A stretch of DNA of 40,536 nucleotides from positions 1-40,536 of the forward strand of contig CAWBYP010000007.1 of assembly GCA_963793005.1 (NCBI GenBank). Reading direction: 5' to 3'. Both the position numbers and the translations under genes were made by a program. Of this stretch, positions 30,353 through 40,492 are shown piece after piece. The first letter of the stretch is position 1; each line of letters begins with the position of its first letter. Origin of the DNA: RPQJ01 sp963793005. Its GTDB lineage: Bacteria; Pseudomonadota; Gammaproteobacteria; Steroidobacterales; Steroidobacteraceae. The notes beneath the pieces were generated by a model, which was given only the letters and a program-made list of their open reading frames with translations, ran no database searches and had not been told where the DNA came from.

Positions 30353-33300
30353 CGGGCAGCAAGCCCTTGCGTTGCAGGAACCGGATGATGCCGGCCACTA
30401 CATCTTCCAGCGTCGGGTCCTGCCGGGCACCCGGCGACCGGTCGCGCGCTTCGCGGTAGCGCGCGTTGTCGTAAAGCTTGTACTCCATGGCGGCGATGTT
30501 ATCGACGGACTCAACCAGGAAGTCGAGCAACGGATACAGTGAGTCATCGCGCGTACACCGGCGGATGACTTCGGGAACGAATTCCCTCAGGGGGAACGCC
30601 TCGAAACCGATACCGGTCTGTCCGCTTATGATCTGCGTGATTCGCGGCATGGTCTCGAGCCGGTCGCGGGTGACGTGGAAGGTTTGCTGGATGGTGTCCG
30701 GCCGGCGCGAAATGGCGACGATGTTGTCGGCCGCCACGTCGACGGGCATCAGGCTCACCTGGTTCCCGGTATCGACACCCAGTCCGTGCCGGATCATGAA
30801 GGCCAGCAGTCTCAACGTGATATCGAGACTGCTGCCGCGTCCGTCCAGGGCGGGCGCAATCAATGCCGGCCGGAGGATTCGTGCCTCGAGCCCCTGGTCC
30901 ATTGCCGACAGCACGAGCTGTTCCGCGACCCATTTCGACTGGCTGTAACCGAAGTCGAGGTGTTCCATCGCGCTGTTACGATCGCTTTCGTGCAGCACTT
31001 CGCGGGTGGCCCAGCCGAAGACGAAGGTCGTGGAGACGTGGTTCAGGACCTTGGGCCGGCCGGTGAGCGCCAGGTCGATCACCTGGGCGGTGCCGGACAC
31101 GTTGGCTGCCCGAAGCTGCCGGTACTCGAGCAGGTAGTTGACCAGCGCGGCGTTGTGATAGACCGTTTCCGTCTCCTGCAGGAGCGATCGCCACTCCGAT
31201 TCAGCCAGGCCGAAGGCCGGCCGTGACAGGTCACCACACAGCACGTTGACCCGGCGATCGTATTCCGCCAGCGGCGCTGCCGGTCCGACGACCTCCGTGA
31301 ACTCGTGTCGCAGGCGCTGCGCTGCGTGTTCCCGGTTCCTGCCGCGGACCAGGACATGTATCCGCTCATCAGACTGCTGCAGCAGGCTCGACAGGAGAAA
31401 CGGCCCGAGGAAACCCGTGCCGCCGGTCAGCAGGATGTCGCCCGCCCCGCGCGGCGCCAGCGCGCCGGGCCCAGCGATGGCGTGCTGCGGCCGGCGGTAG
31501 ACGCTGTCCGACTGCATCTGCCGGCGTTCGCGTTCGAGCCGCGCAGCAATGGTCTGGCCGACCAGGTCCGCCAGGCGCTCACCCGCCATCTCGGGCGTCT
31601 GCGCGAGGATGTGCCCGGCCTCGAATATCTCCCGGACCGTCAGGCCGCTGAACAGCCGTACGGTGATGCGCTCGGCCAGACCCCCGGCGCCTGCGGCCTG
31701 GCACTCGTCCCGGATCCAGTGCAGGAGCGTGATGAGATCCAGCGAATCCACGCCGGCTTCGAGCAGGGTAAGTGCTTCGTTGCCAGCCAGCCCGTAGCGC
31801 TGCTGCAGCGATTCGAGTACGTCCGGCAGTGGGCCGTCCTCGCGATCCGCGCAACTCGCGGCGCCTGCACGACTCCGGGAAACCACCTCGAGCAGGCCCT
31901 GTTCGAACAGGTCGCGGGTCTTTGCCCGCCGTATCTTGCCGGAGCTCGTCCGCGCGACCGAGCGGGGAGACAGGTACACCAGGCTGGCGATGGCCACCTG
32001 CAGGCGCTCGCGCATGGCGGCAATGATGGCAAGCGAATCCGGAATGTCGTTGACTCTCACGAGCTCCGCGAGCACGGTGATGGTCCCGCTGTGCTCGTCG
32101 GCGTAAGCAACGACGCTGTTGCGGCGAACCTTCGACGTGAGCTTCTCGACTTCGCTTTCAATGTCCTGCGGATAGATATTCCGGCCATGGACGATCAGCA
32201 TGTCCTTCGTCCGGCCGCAGATGAACAGCTCGCCCCGGTCCACGAATCCAACATCGCCACTGCGGAGAAAGCCCTCGGTGTGGCCAGAGCCGGGGTCCAG
32301 CCGGGCATCGAACACAGTCTCGGTCAGCTCGGGCTTGTTCCAGTAGCCCTGCGTCTTGCTCCGGCCGGCGAGCCAGACTTCGCCGGTCGTGCCATTGGCA
32401 ACCGGCAGAAGGGTATCCGGATCGACGATCTCCATTCGGGTGTCGCCCAGCAGGCGGCCGCAGCTCATGATCTGCAACGCCGGTTGGCCGGCCGCGGCCG
32501 CCTGGACCCCGCCGAGGCCGAGGGCTGCGCGATCGATGGATATCGCCCGGCGGCCATGGCTGCTGACGGCCAGCGTGAATTCCGCCAGGCCGTAGGCCAC
32601 GAACATGCTCTCCCGCTGCAATCCGCATCGCGAGAACCTGTCGAGGAACGCAAAGAAGTTGTCGGCATCGATGGGTTCGGCTGCCACCATCAGGAAGCGC
32701 AACGAACTCAGGTCCAGCTGCTTCAGGACGCTTTGCGGGACGCGCCGCTCGTCCAGGCACAACTTCAGGGCAAAGTTCGTGATCGAGCTCGCCGTTGCAC
32801 GGCAGCGGCTCATGGTCTCCAGCCAGAGCGCCGGACGCCTGATGAAGGAGTTCGGTGCCAGGCCGTAGCAGCAGCCACCGCTGAGCAGGATGTCGATGTG
32901 GTAGCCGATCAGCCCCATGTCGTGATGCTGCGGCAGCCAGCTCACCGCTATCGACCTGCCGTGATCGACGACGGCCTTCGCGTTGGCGATCAGGTTGGCG
33001 TGACTCACCATGACGCCCCGGGGATCGGTCGTCGAACCGGACGTGTACTGCAGGAAAAACGTCTCGCAGGGCTCGCATTGCGGGGAGGCGCCGTCTCGGT
33101 CCGTCACGCAGGTCGTGATCATCGGGCGGAGCTCCAGCAGCCGGTCGCGAACGGAACGTTCACTCGCCGTGTCGGGCTGGCACGCGTCGAGGATCTTCCA
33201 CGTCGTGCCGCACATGGCAACGCCTGCCGGCTGGCTGTCGTCCAGTACGTGTCCGACCCCGTATAACCATGCTGTCGGCTGGTGCACGCCCAGCGGCAGG

Positions 33301-33608
33301 GTCGGCACGCCGATGTAGCCTGCCTTGTTGCAGGCGAATAGCGCCGAGATGAGCTCCAGGCCCGGCTGGTAGCAAAGCAGGACCCTGGCCCCGTGGCCGC
33401 CTGCAAAAGCTTTGCGGAAATGCACCGCCAGGCTGTCGACCCGCTGCGCGAACTGCGCGTAGGTCAGCTGTTCCTGCACGTTCCCGTGGCTGTCCAGGAA
33501 GCAGAAAAGCATCGCGTCCGGCTGGACGCTCACCCAATAGTCCAGGATCTGGAACAGGTTGTTGTCCGACAGCCCGGGAATGATCGAAGAATGCGTCGCG
33601 TCCTGCAT
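30336..33608 (-). CDS. Fatty acyl-AMP ligase / carrier protein / thioester reductase
   Basis: A 1090-residue three-domain enzyme. Residues 1 to about 590 are an FAAL-type adenylating domain: LQYTSGSTTDPRGVMVSHAN (187-206), VSWLPQHHDMGLIGY (FAAL-specific), FVAYGLAEFTLAVSS and RTSSGKIRRAKTRDLF at the end. A carrier domain follows with LLEAGVDSLDLITLLHW, phosphopantetheine site about S622. From about 715 a thioester reductase begins: ILLTGGTGFLGPFLLSSLLQ, with the active-site DFGYSQSKWVAEQLVL near 885. Together they would activate a fatty acid, thiolate it on the enzyme and release an aldehyde or alcohol using NAD(P)H. The frame is intact. It is divergent from the P450 and coupled to the PAP2 gene. 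Confidence 0.9.
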   Translation of the reverse strand: MQDATHSSIIPGLSDNNLFQILDYWVSVQPDAMLFCFLDSHGNVQEQLTYAQFAQRVDSLAVHFRKAFAGGHGARVLLCYQPGLELISALFACNKAGYIGVPTLPLGVHQPTAWLYGVGHVLDDSQPAGVAMCGTTWKILDACQPDTASERSVRDRLLELRPMITTCVTDRDGASPQCEPCETFFLQYTSGSTTDPRGVMVSHANLIANAKAVVDHGRSIAVSWLPQHHDMGLIGYHIDILLSGGCCYGLAPNSFIRRPALWLETMSRCRATASSITNFALKLCLDERRVPQSVLKQLDLSSLRFLMVAAEPIDADNFFAFLDRFSRCGLQRESMFVAYGLAEFTLAVSSHGRRAISIDRAALGLGGVQAAAAGQPALQIMSCGRLLGDTRMEIVDPDTLLPVANGTTGEVWLAGRSKTQGYWNKPELTETVFDARLDPGSGHTEGFLRSGDVGFVDRGELFICGRTKDMLIVHGRNIYPQDIESEVEKLTSKVRRNSVVAYADEHSGTITVLAELVRVNDIPDSLAIIAAMRERLQVAIASLVYLSPRSVARTSSGKIRRAKTRDLFEQGLLEVVSRSRAGAASCADREDGPLPDVLESLQQRYGLAGNEALTLLEAGVDSLDLITLLHWIRDECQAAGAGGLAERITVRLFSGLTVREIFEAGHILAQTPEMAGERLADLVGQTIAARLERERRQMQSDSVYRRPQHAIAGPGALAPRGAGDILLTGGTGFLGPFLLSSLLQQSDERIHVLVRGRNREHAAQRLRHEFTEVVGPAAPLAEYDRRVNVLCGDLSRPAFGLAESEWRSLLQETETVYHNAALVNYLLEYRQLRAANVSGTAQVIDLALTGRPKVLNHVSTTFVFGWATREVLHESDRNSAMEHLDFGYSQSKWVAEQLVLSAMDQGLEARILRPALIAPALDGRGSSLDITLRLLAFMIRHGLGVDTGNQVSLMPVDVAADNIVAISRRPDTIQQTFHVTRDRLETMPRITQIISGQTGIGFEAFPLREFVPEVIRRCTRDDSLYPLLDFLVESVDNIAAMEYKLYDNARYREARDRSPGARQDPTLEDVVAGIIRFLQRKGLLPDGARG

Positions 33609-33766
33609 GGTGTACCGCGATGCTGCCCGTGTAGTGAAGTCGCCGGGGCATGGTAGTCTAATCGCAGGTCCCGGTTATCCTCTGTCGCGAGACCGCTGAA
33701 AAGGAATCCGCAGCCGGAACCTGCCGGTGGTACGCGCAACGCCCCGATCGTCCGAGCGGTAGCAGC

Positions 33767-35140
33767 ATGTTCGACGGCAGGATCACCAACGCGCCGCATG
33801 TCCCACGGTGGCGGGCGTTGCTCGACACCCGGACCATGATCCGGAACCCGCTCGAGGTATTCGAAGGCTACCGGGCCAGGCTCGGCGATACCTTCACGTT
33901 CCATTTCGGCGGGACCCGGCCGACCATCGTCTCGAGCAATCCCGACCTGATCGAGCACGTGCTGAAGGCCAACCGGCACAACTACCGGAAGTCCGACATC
34001 CAGGTCGAACGCATGGTGGAGTTCCAGGACAAAGGACTGGTCAACAGTCACGGCGATGAATGGCTGCGCCGGCGCCGCTTGCTGGCCCACGGCTTCCTGC
34101 CGGCCCGGCTCGCCGAACAGCTCCCCGTCCAGCAGGAAGTGCTTCGCGACCTGATGTCGGGATTCGACGCGGCGGTTTGCCGCGGCCCGGTCGACATGCA
34201 CCAGCAGATGGTGCGCTTCACGTTGCGGCTCGTCGGCAATGCACTGTTCGGACGCCACATGCGCGGCGACGAGCTCGACCTGGTTGCCGATACGATCTCC
34301 GGGATCCAGGCTTTCATCGTTCGACAGATTGTCCGGCCCTACATGATTCCCTGGTACCGCGTCAGCGGAACCTCGCGCCGATACCAGCGAATGCGTGCCA
34401 GAGGCGACGAAATCGTGTTGCGACACATCGCGGCGCGGCGCACGGAAGGCGTCGGCGAGATGGACTTTCTTCGGCTCATGCTGGACACGCCCTGCCACGA
34501 CAGCGGGCGGACAATGACGGAAGACGAGATCAGGGTCGAAAGCCTGCAGCTGCTGGTCGCCGGCAACGAGACGTCGTCGATCAGCCTGACCTGGATCTTC
34601 TACCTGCTCGGCCGCCACCCGCAGTACGTCTCCCGCATCCGCGAGGAGATTGCAGACGTCATTGGGGACGATCCCATCGGCTTCGACAACCTGCACAGGC
34701 TCGCGCTGACGACGCGCGTCGTCGACGAGGCGCTGCGGCTGTACCCGCCGTTCTGGACGATCGACCGCGTCGCGACGGAGAGCGACGAGATCGGGGGGCT
34801 CCGGATACCGAAGGGCACCATGGTCCTGCCCTATATATATGGCGCTCACCACGACGCCTCGCGCTGGCCGGAGCCGGAGCGTTTCGATCCGGATCGCTTC
34901 CTGCCCCGGAGTAGCGGCGGGCGCCATCGCTTTGCCTACCTGCCATTCGGCGGCGGGCCCCGGCTGTGCATCGGGCAGAACATGGCGATCGTTACGATCC
35001 TGCTGATCCTTGCCACCGTCGTTCGCAGGTACGACTTCGCGTTGGCGACGGACGTACCGGTGAACATGCGCCCGATGATGCTGCTGCGTCCCGACGGGCC
35101 CGTTCAAATGCGGTTCCGGCCGCGCGCGCCATCGAAGTGA
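33767..35140 (+). CDS. Cytochrome P450
   Basis: 457 residues with every P450 landmark: the I-helix LVAGNETSSISLTWIFYLLG (A265 region), the K-helix VVDEALRLYPPFWTIDR (ExxR), PERFDPDRFLP, and the haem loop LPFGGGPRLCIGQNMAIVTI with ligand C401. No membrane anchor is seen, so it is soluble like most bacterial forms and needs external ferredoxin/reductase partners, which are not in the window. Its divergence from the FAAL-reductase and overlap with a monooxygenase gene suggest an oxidation of the same acyl chain or sterol-like product. The 3' end overlaps the convergent gene's last 37 bases. Confidence 0.93.
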   Translation: MFDGRITNAPHVPRWRALLDTRTMIRNPLEVFEGYRARLGDTFTFHFGGTRPTIVSSNPDLIEHVLKANRHNYRKSDIQVERMVEFQDKGLVNSHGDEWLRRRRLLAHGFLPARLAEQLPVQQEVLRDLMSGFDAAVCRGPVDMHQQMVRFTLRLVGNALFGRHMRGDELDLVADTISGIQAFIVRQIVRPYMIPWYRVSGTSRRYQRMRARGDEIVLRHIAARRTEGVGEMDFLRLMLDTPCHDSGRTMTEDEIRVESLQLLVAGNETSSISLTWIFYLLGRHPQYVSRIREEIADVIGDDPIGFDNLHRLALTTRVVDEALRLYPPFWTIDRVATESDEIGGLRIPKGTMVLPYIYGAHHDASRWPEPERFDPDRFLPRSSGGRHRFAYLPFGGGPRLCIGQNMAIVTILLILATVVRRYDFALATDVPVNMRPMMLLRPDGPVQMRFRPRAPSK

Positions 35141-36669
35141 TACGCGCGCATCGAGGCCGTCGAATTCCACAGCACCCGCCACCAGGGCGTCCGCGGTAAC
35201 GGCAGCGAGGCATCGCCGAATCGATCCAGGTAATAGCTGTTGGCGGACCGGCACGAGGCGCTCTTGAAGATCGTGCCTTCGACATGCTCCCACATGCGCT
35301 GCATGTATCGCTCGTGCGCCTCGCGCCTGACTTCGATGCGTGTGGCGCCCGCGGCCCGCGCCTCGGCCAGGCATCGCAGGATGTGCCCCAGGTGCGCCTT
35401 CAGCATCGTGAACCAGTTGAAGCCGCCCGAGTAGGGCCCGGCGGTCAGGAAGAAGTTCGGGAATCCCGGCACGGCGACACCGGCGTACGCCTGCAGCCGG
35501 TGCGCATCCCAGAACGCACCGAGCTCGGTTCCCGCGCTGCCGAGCACCTCGAAGCTCGGCGCGTTGCCCTGCTCCGTGGTCAGGAAGCCGGTGGCGAGTA
35601 TCAGAGTGTCGACCTGGTGCAGTGTGCCGTCGCTGCTGACCACGCCCTGCGGGACGATGCGGTCGATGCCAGCGGTAACCAGGCTGACGTTGGTTCGGCG
35701 AAACGCCTGCAGGTAGTTGTTGGACGTGGCTGGCCGCTTGCATCCGAGTTCGTAGTCGGGGATCAGCCTTGCGATGAGAGCCGGATCATCGAGCGATCGT
35801 CGCATGTAAGCGCGAACACCGGCCTGCACGCCCCGGACGATGAACGGCAGGCGGTGGTAGCTGACGATCGCGAAGGTCAGCGCCTCGATGCTGGTTTCCG
35901 ACAGGGCCCGGAACAGCGAACGCAGCGGGGCGATGCGATGCAGCGCGGCCTGCAGGCGCCGCCCGAGCCGCCCATCCGGCCGCGGCCCCACCCAGATCGG
36001 CGTGCGCTGGAACACATGCAGGTGGGCAACGCTCGGCGCGATCGCGGGCACGATCTGCACGGCCGAGGCGCCGGTGCCGATGACCGCGACCCGTTTACCG
36101 GCCAGGTCGTGGCCGTGATCCCAGCGGGCGGAATGCATGGCCTTGCCCGCAAAGGTATTGAGCCCGGGAATTTCAGGCATCTTCGGCTGGCTCAGGAGGC
36201 CAGTGGCCGAAATGAGGTAGCGCGACCTCAGGACCTCGCCGTCGGCGAGCCGCGTGGTCCAGGTGTTGTTGCGCGAGTCGAATTCGCTGCGCAAGACCCG
36301 GGACCCATAGCGGATACGGTCGTTGATGCCATATTTCCTCGCACAATGCGCGACGTAGTCGTGTATCTCCCGTCCTTCGGGGAACAGCCGCGACCACGGG
36401 TAGTCGGTTTCGAAGGCATAGCAATAGGAGCTGAACGGAATGTCGACCGCGACGCCGGGGTAGGTGTTGTCGCGCCAGGTGCCGCCGAGTTCCTGTCCCG
36501 CCTCCAGCAGCATGAAGGAGTCATGGCCGTGTCGGAGCAGCTCGATGCCGGCACCGATGCCGCTGATCCCGGCCCCGACGATGATGATCTCGGCATCGAG
36601 CGACGCGGCCGGACGATCGCTCGCCGGGCCCGGTTCGCCGGCTGGCGGCTTGTCGACGACCGCGGACAC
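35104..36669 (-). CDS. Flavin-containing Baeyer-Villiger-type monooxygenase
   Basis: 521 residues taking GTG 36669, with GGAG eleven bases upstream; an alternative GTG 22 codons upstream lies inside the SDR gene. Two Rossmann folds are seen: IIIVGAGISGIGAGIELL (FAD, 29-46) and VAVIGTGASAVQIVPAIAP (NADPH, about 194-212). The fingerprint FAGKAMHSARW (about 173-183) matches FxGxxxHxxxW of Baeyer-Villiger enzymes. ATGFLTTEQG and VPGFPNFFLTAGP close the protein. Such enzymes insert oxygen beside a ketone or hydroxylate long alkyl chains. The SDR gene lies seven bases upstream on the same strand. The last 37 bases overlap the P450 gene tail to tail. Confidence 0.9.
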   Translation of the reverse strand: MSAVVDKPPAGEPGPASDRPAASLDAEIIIVGAGISGIGAGIELLRHGHDSFMLLEAGQELGGTWRDNTYPGVAVDIPFSSYCYAFETDYPWSRLFPEGREIHDYVAHCARKYGINDRIRYGSRVLRSEFDSRNNTWTTRLADGEVLRSRYLISATGLLSQPKMPEIPGLNTFAGKAMHSARWDHGHDLAGKRVAVIGTGASAVQIVPAIAPSVAHLHVFQRTPIWVGPRPDGRLGRRLQAALHRIAPLRSLFRALSETSIEALTFAIVSYHRLPFIVRGVQAGVRAYMRRSLDDPALIARLIPDYELGCKRPATSNNYLQAFRRTNVSLVTAGIDRIVPQGVVSSDGTLHQVDTLILATGFLTTEQGNAPSFEVLGSAGTELGAFWDAHRLQAYAGVAVPGFPNFFLTAGPYSGGFNWFTMLKAHLGHILRCLAEARAAGATRIEVRREAHERYMQRMWEHVEGTIFKSASCRSANSYYLDRFGDASLPLPRTPWWRVLWNSTASMRAYHFDGARGRNRI

Positions 36670-36676
36670 GACGTCG

Positions 36677-37573
36677 CTAACTCCGCGGAGCGTCGTCGAG
36701 CATGGTCTCCTGCCATTGCCGGCGGCGCTTCTCACGCATGTCCTCGAGGCCGAGGACCCGAATGGTGAGGTCGACTATCGCCTTGTTGCCCCCTATCGGC
36801 GCGAGTCGCTTGACGATATCGGCGAACTTGACTTCCGGGCTGATCAGCAACCTGGGCTTCCCCTTCTCGACCGCGGCGATGATCTGCCTCGCCGCCGTTA
36901 CTGGCGATATGGCGTTTGCCTCGTACCAGTCGGCGATCCGTTTCAGCAGCAGTGGATCATCGCCTTCGGCGGTCTTCATTATGTTGGTGGCGACGCTGCC
37001 CGGGTGAACGACGGTCAGCCCGACGGTGGTGTCCCGGAGTTCTTCCATGAGCGATTCGGAGAAACCACGCACGGCGTACTTGCTGGTGCAATACGCCGTC
37101 TGCCCCGGCATGCCGACGATGCCGAACAGGCTGGAGACATTCACGATGTGCGCCTGCCCGGCCTTGGCGAGCTGCGGCAGAAAGTAGTGGCAGCCGTAGA
37201 TCGTGCCCCACAGGTTCACTGCAAGTACGCGTTCGAGCGCATCGAGCCCGGTTCGCGGAAAGGCCGCCTCGTAGCCTATGCCCGCATTGTTGACCAGCAG
37301 GTGGACCGTGCGGTGGGACGCGATGACCTCGTCGCAGACTGCTCCCATGCGCGTCCTGTCGGCGACGTCAGCGACGTGCAGCGTCACGCGGCGGCTGGAG
37401 TCGATGTCTGCAAGTTCGGCCTGCAGCTGCCGCAGTCCGTCCGCATTGAAATCGACCAGCGCGAGGTGTCCACCCTTGCGGCATAGCTGCAGAGCCAGCT
37501 CCCGTCCGATCCCGCTGGCCGCTCCGGTAACCACCATGACTTTGCCACTGAGCGCGGGAAGGCCCTTTTTCAT
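36677..37573 (-). CDS. Short-chain dehydrogenase/reductase
   Basis: 298 residues with complete classical SDR motifs: VVTGAASGIGRELALQL (cofactor loop 15-31), LLVNNAGIG (93-100), IVNVSSLFGIVG with the catalytic serine, and YCTSKYAVRGFSES with Y161 and K165. GGAG precedes ATG 37573 by six bases. VHPGSVATNIM is typical of the C19/SadH-like group found beside BVMO genes. It is the first of a two-gene unit with the monooxygenase, seven bases apart (MLDDAPRS stop). It would interconvert an alcohol and a ketone, feeding the monooxygenase; the substrate is inferred to be lipid-like. Confidence 0.93.
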   Translation of the reverse strand: MKKGLPALSGKVMVVTGAASGIGRELALQLCRKGGHLALVDFNADGLRQLQAELADIDSSRRVTLHVADVADRTRMGAVCDEVIASHRTVHLLVNNAGIGYEAAFPRTGLDALERVLAVNLWGTIYGCHYFLPQLAKAGQAHIVNVSSLFGIVGMPGQTAYCTSKYAVRGFSESLMEELRDTTVGLTVVHPGSVATNIMKTAEGDDPLLLKRIADWYEANAISPVTAARQIIAAVEKGKPRLLISPEVKFADIVKRLAPIGGNKAIVDLTIRVLGLEDMREKRRRQWQETMLDDAPRS

Positions 37574-37787
37574 CTAAGTCTCCGGTACCGGCTGCGCGGG
37601 GACGGGACTGCCACTGGACAGTGGACTTCAGTATGAGCTTCCCGGCCGGGTCTTGCACCGGAACGATGCCTGAAGTGGGCGACGATCCAGCTGGACGAGA
37701 CTATGCGGGGGATCCCGGACTGGCTCATTCCGTTGACGCATAATCAGCAGGGGAAAGTGCGATGGGAATGGAACCAGGGAGGCTGAC

Positions 37788-38549
37788 TTGCGGACTTCAA
37801 TGCTCAGGGTCGCGGACGACTTCCTGAATATCCGCGGTTCGTTCAAGGTCGGCGGGCTGATCGATATCGGCACGCAGTGCTCGCTGGTGAAGCGTATCAA
37901 TGGCAGGTTCGTGTTTCTCGATTCGTACACGCTGGGCAGTGCGGTGCAGCGCGACGTCGACGCACTGACCAACGGCGGCAAGGACGTCGAAGCAATACTC
38001 AACCTGCATCCGTTTCACACGGTTCACGTACGCGCGATGCACCATCGGTATCCCAAGGCCAGGCTCTATGGCACGGCCCGGCACTTGTCGCTGTTTCCCG
38101 AGCTTCCATGGGAGAAGACGCGCACCGAGCAAACCCGGCTGCACACGCTGTTCGAGGAGGATTTCGAGTTCTCGGTTCCCCGCGGCGTCGATTTCATTTC
38201 GGCAAACGACAAGGTGCATTTTTCCTCGGTGCTCGTGTTCCATCGCGCATCGCGGACGATCCATGTCGATGACACGTTGATGTACGTCCGCTTGCCGCTG
38301 CCCATGCGGGTGCTGGGATTCCGGGACGTCCTGTCCTTCCATCCCACGCTGCGCCAGGCACTGGAAAAGCGGAAGGGAGCCGGCCGGGAATTCCGGGATT
38401 GGGCCGAGGAGCTCGCCGAAGGCTGGCGGGACTCTGAGAATCTGTGCGCGGCACATACCACCGCCCTGACTGCGGCGCAGAACAAGGGCGCTTCCATCCA
38501 CGATCGGACTCTCGCGGCACTGGATAAAGTCTCGGGGATGCTGCGCTAG
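37788..38549 (+). CDS. Metallo-beta-lactamase-like protein of unknown function
   Basis: 253 residues. AGGGAGG stands five bases before a TTG at 37788, so TTG (MRTSMLRV) is preferred; ATG 37800 is the alternative at 17 bases. ADDFLNIRGSFKVGGLIDIG and CSLVKRINGRFVFLDSYTLG begin a beta-sandwich-like pattern, ILNLHPFHTVHVRAMHHRYP stands in for the H-rich metal loop, and FHRASRTIHVDDTLMYV resembles the late aspartate strand of DUF4336-like MBL proteins. The canonical HxHxDH is not present, so catalysis is doubtful. It is divergent from the SDR and belongs to the same neighbourhood. Weak family call; a real gene is likely. Confidence 0.65.
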   Translation: MRTSMLRVADDFLNIRGSFKVGGLIDIGTQCSLVKRINGRFVFLDSYTLGSAVQRDVDALTNGGKDVEAILNLHPFHTVHVRAMHHRYPKARLYGTARHLSLFPELPWEKTRTEQTRLHTLFEEDFEFSVPRGVDFISANDKVHFSSVLVFHRASRTIHVDDTLMYVRLPLPMRVLGFRDVLSFHPTLRQALEKRKGAGREFRDWAEELAEGWRDSENLCAAHTTALTAAQNKGASIHDRTLAALDKVSGMLR

Positions 38550-38745
38550 CGGTGCTGGCGTGCAGGATCGTGGGACGACCCCAAGCCGTATCGTGCGGCA
38601 GATGTCATGCAGCGACTGCGCGCCAGGACGGGCGATTGCGGAGCAAACGTGATGCAGGACAATCCGTGACGAGGGGCGGGAAATTCATTCGCCCAGGTCC
38701 GACGAGCAAAAGGAGACTGGTGGCAATGGCATTTCTCCGTAGCGC

Positions 38746-39043
38746 ATGCTCAATGTCGCCGCCATCTGCCTGGTCATCACCGCGCTGCTTGCCTACGTGA
38801 ATCATCGTTTCGTGGGGCTGCCGACGGTAATCGGCGTCATGGCGGCCGCGCGGTTCCTGGAAGGTACTGACCTGGGAAGGCCTGCGCGGCGGCATCTCCG
38901 TGGCGCTGGCCCTGTCGCTGCCTTACGGGCCCGAGGGTGACACGGTTGTGGCGCTGACCTATTGCGTCGTGGTGTTCTCCATCCTCGTCCAGGGCGTTTC
39001 GATCGGATATGTCACGCGCAAGGCCATGGCACGCCGGCGCGGC
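38746..39043 (+). pseudogene. Na+/H+ antiporter (CPA1/NhaP type) with large internal deletion
   Basis: Start MLNVAAICLVITALLAYVNH with RFVGLPTVIGVMAA is the first helix of a CPA1 antiporter. After about 36 codons the frame changes (near 38855-38868) and the sequence continues as TWEGLRGGISVALALSLPYG and YCVVVFSILVQGVSIGYVTR, the last helices of the same family. Roughly 300 middle residues, including the ion-binding helices, are missing, so the gene cannot work as a transporter. The two retained ends show a deletion within a once-complete gene. Confidence 0.82.
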
Positions 39044-39245
39044 CAGCTGACCTGTTATTTCTCGCATGCACACGCCGGTAATGTGTGGCGGTTCGCCTCG
39101 GGCCAATTCAGAGCAACGGCGTCGGCGTTGCCGCGCCTGCAGGTATTGTCCAGGGGAAGTTTCATGATGTGGTCAAACCGTGCCGTCCAGGCTGTAATTT
39201 GGGCCGCGCTGGTGCGTCGCGACCACATCCGAAACGATCCAGGTC

Positions 39246-39335
39246 GCCAACAGCGGTGAAAATCTCTACTCGGCGAACTGCGCCGGCTGCCGCAACGGTG
39301 GGAGTGTTCGCGGCGAGAGCGCCAGGGACATCACG
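39246..39335 (+). pseudogene. Cytochrome c-like remnant with lost haem histidine
   Basis: A plus-strand frame reads ENLYSANCAGCRNGGSVRGE and then ARDITDAIREKRAMQFL. This resembles the start of a single-haem cytochrome c domain (LYSxxCAGCHG...), but CxxCH has become CAGCR at 39279-39293. No signal peptide and no methionine region follow; the frame runs on to TAA at 39489-39491 without family similarity. It follows the antiporter remnant, so the whole stretch 38746-39490 seems to be decaying DNA. Confidence 0.55.
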
Positions 39336-39493
39336 GACGCGATTCGGGAGAAGCGCGCCATGCAGTTCCTCGATTGCCTGTACGGCGGTTGGCGGCGGCG
39401 TAAACTGCCGTCAAGCCTGGACCATGTGAAGTGGGCCAGCCAGGATTTCCATGATCGATGCAGGGAATCCAGGGATCTCGAGGAAAGGTAACG

Positions 39494-40492
<999 letters not shown>

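Noticed and set aside
31305..33266. 653-codon plus-strand open frame opposite the FAAL-reductase gene
   Set aside because: Arg/Gln/Ala-rich antisense composition and no domain; the minus strand carries a complete, motif-rich enzyme.
33530..35743. 737-codon minus-strand open frame across the P450 gene
   Set aside because: It runs antisense to a P450 with all motifs and out of frame with the monooxygenase; a product of GC-rich codon bias.
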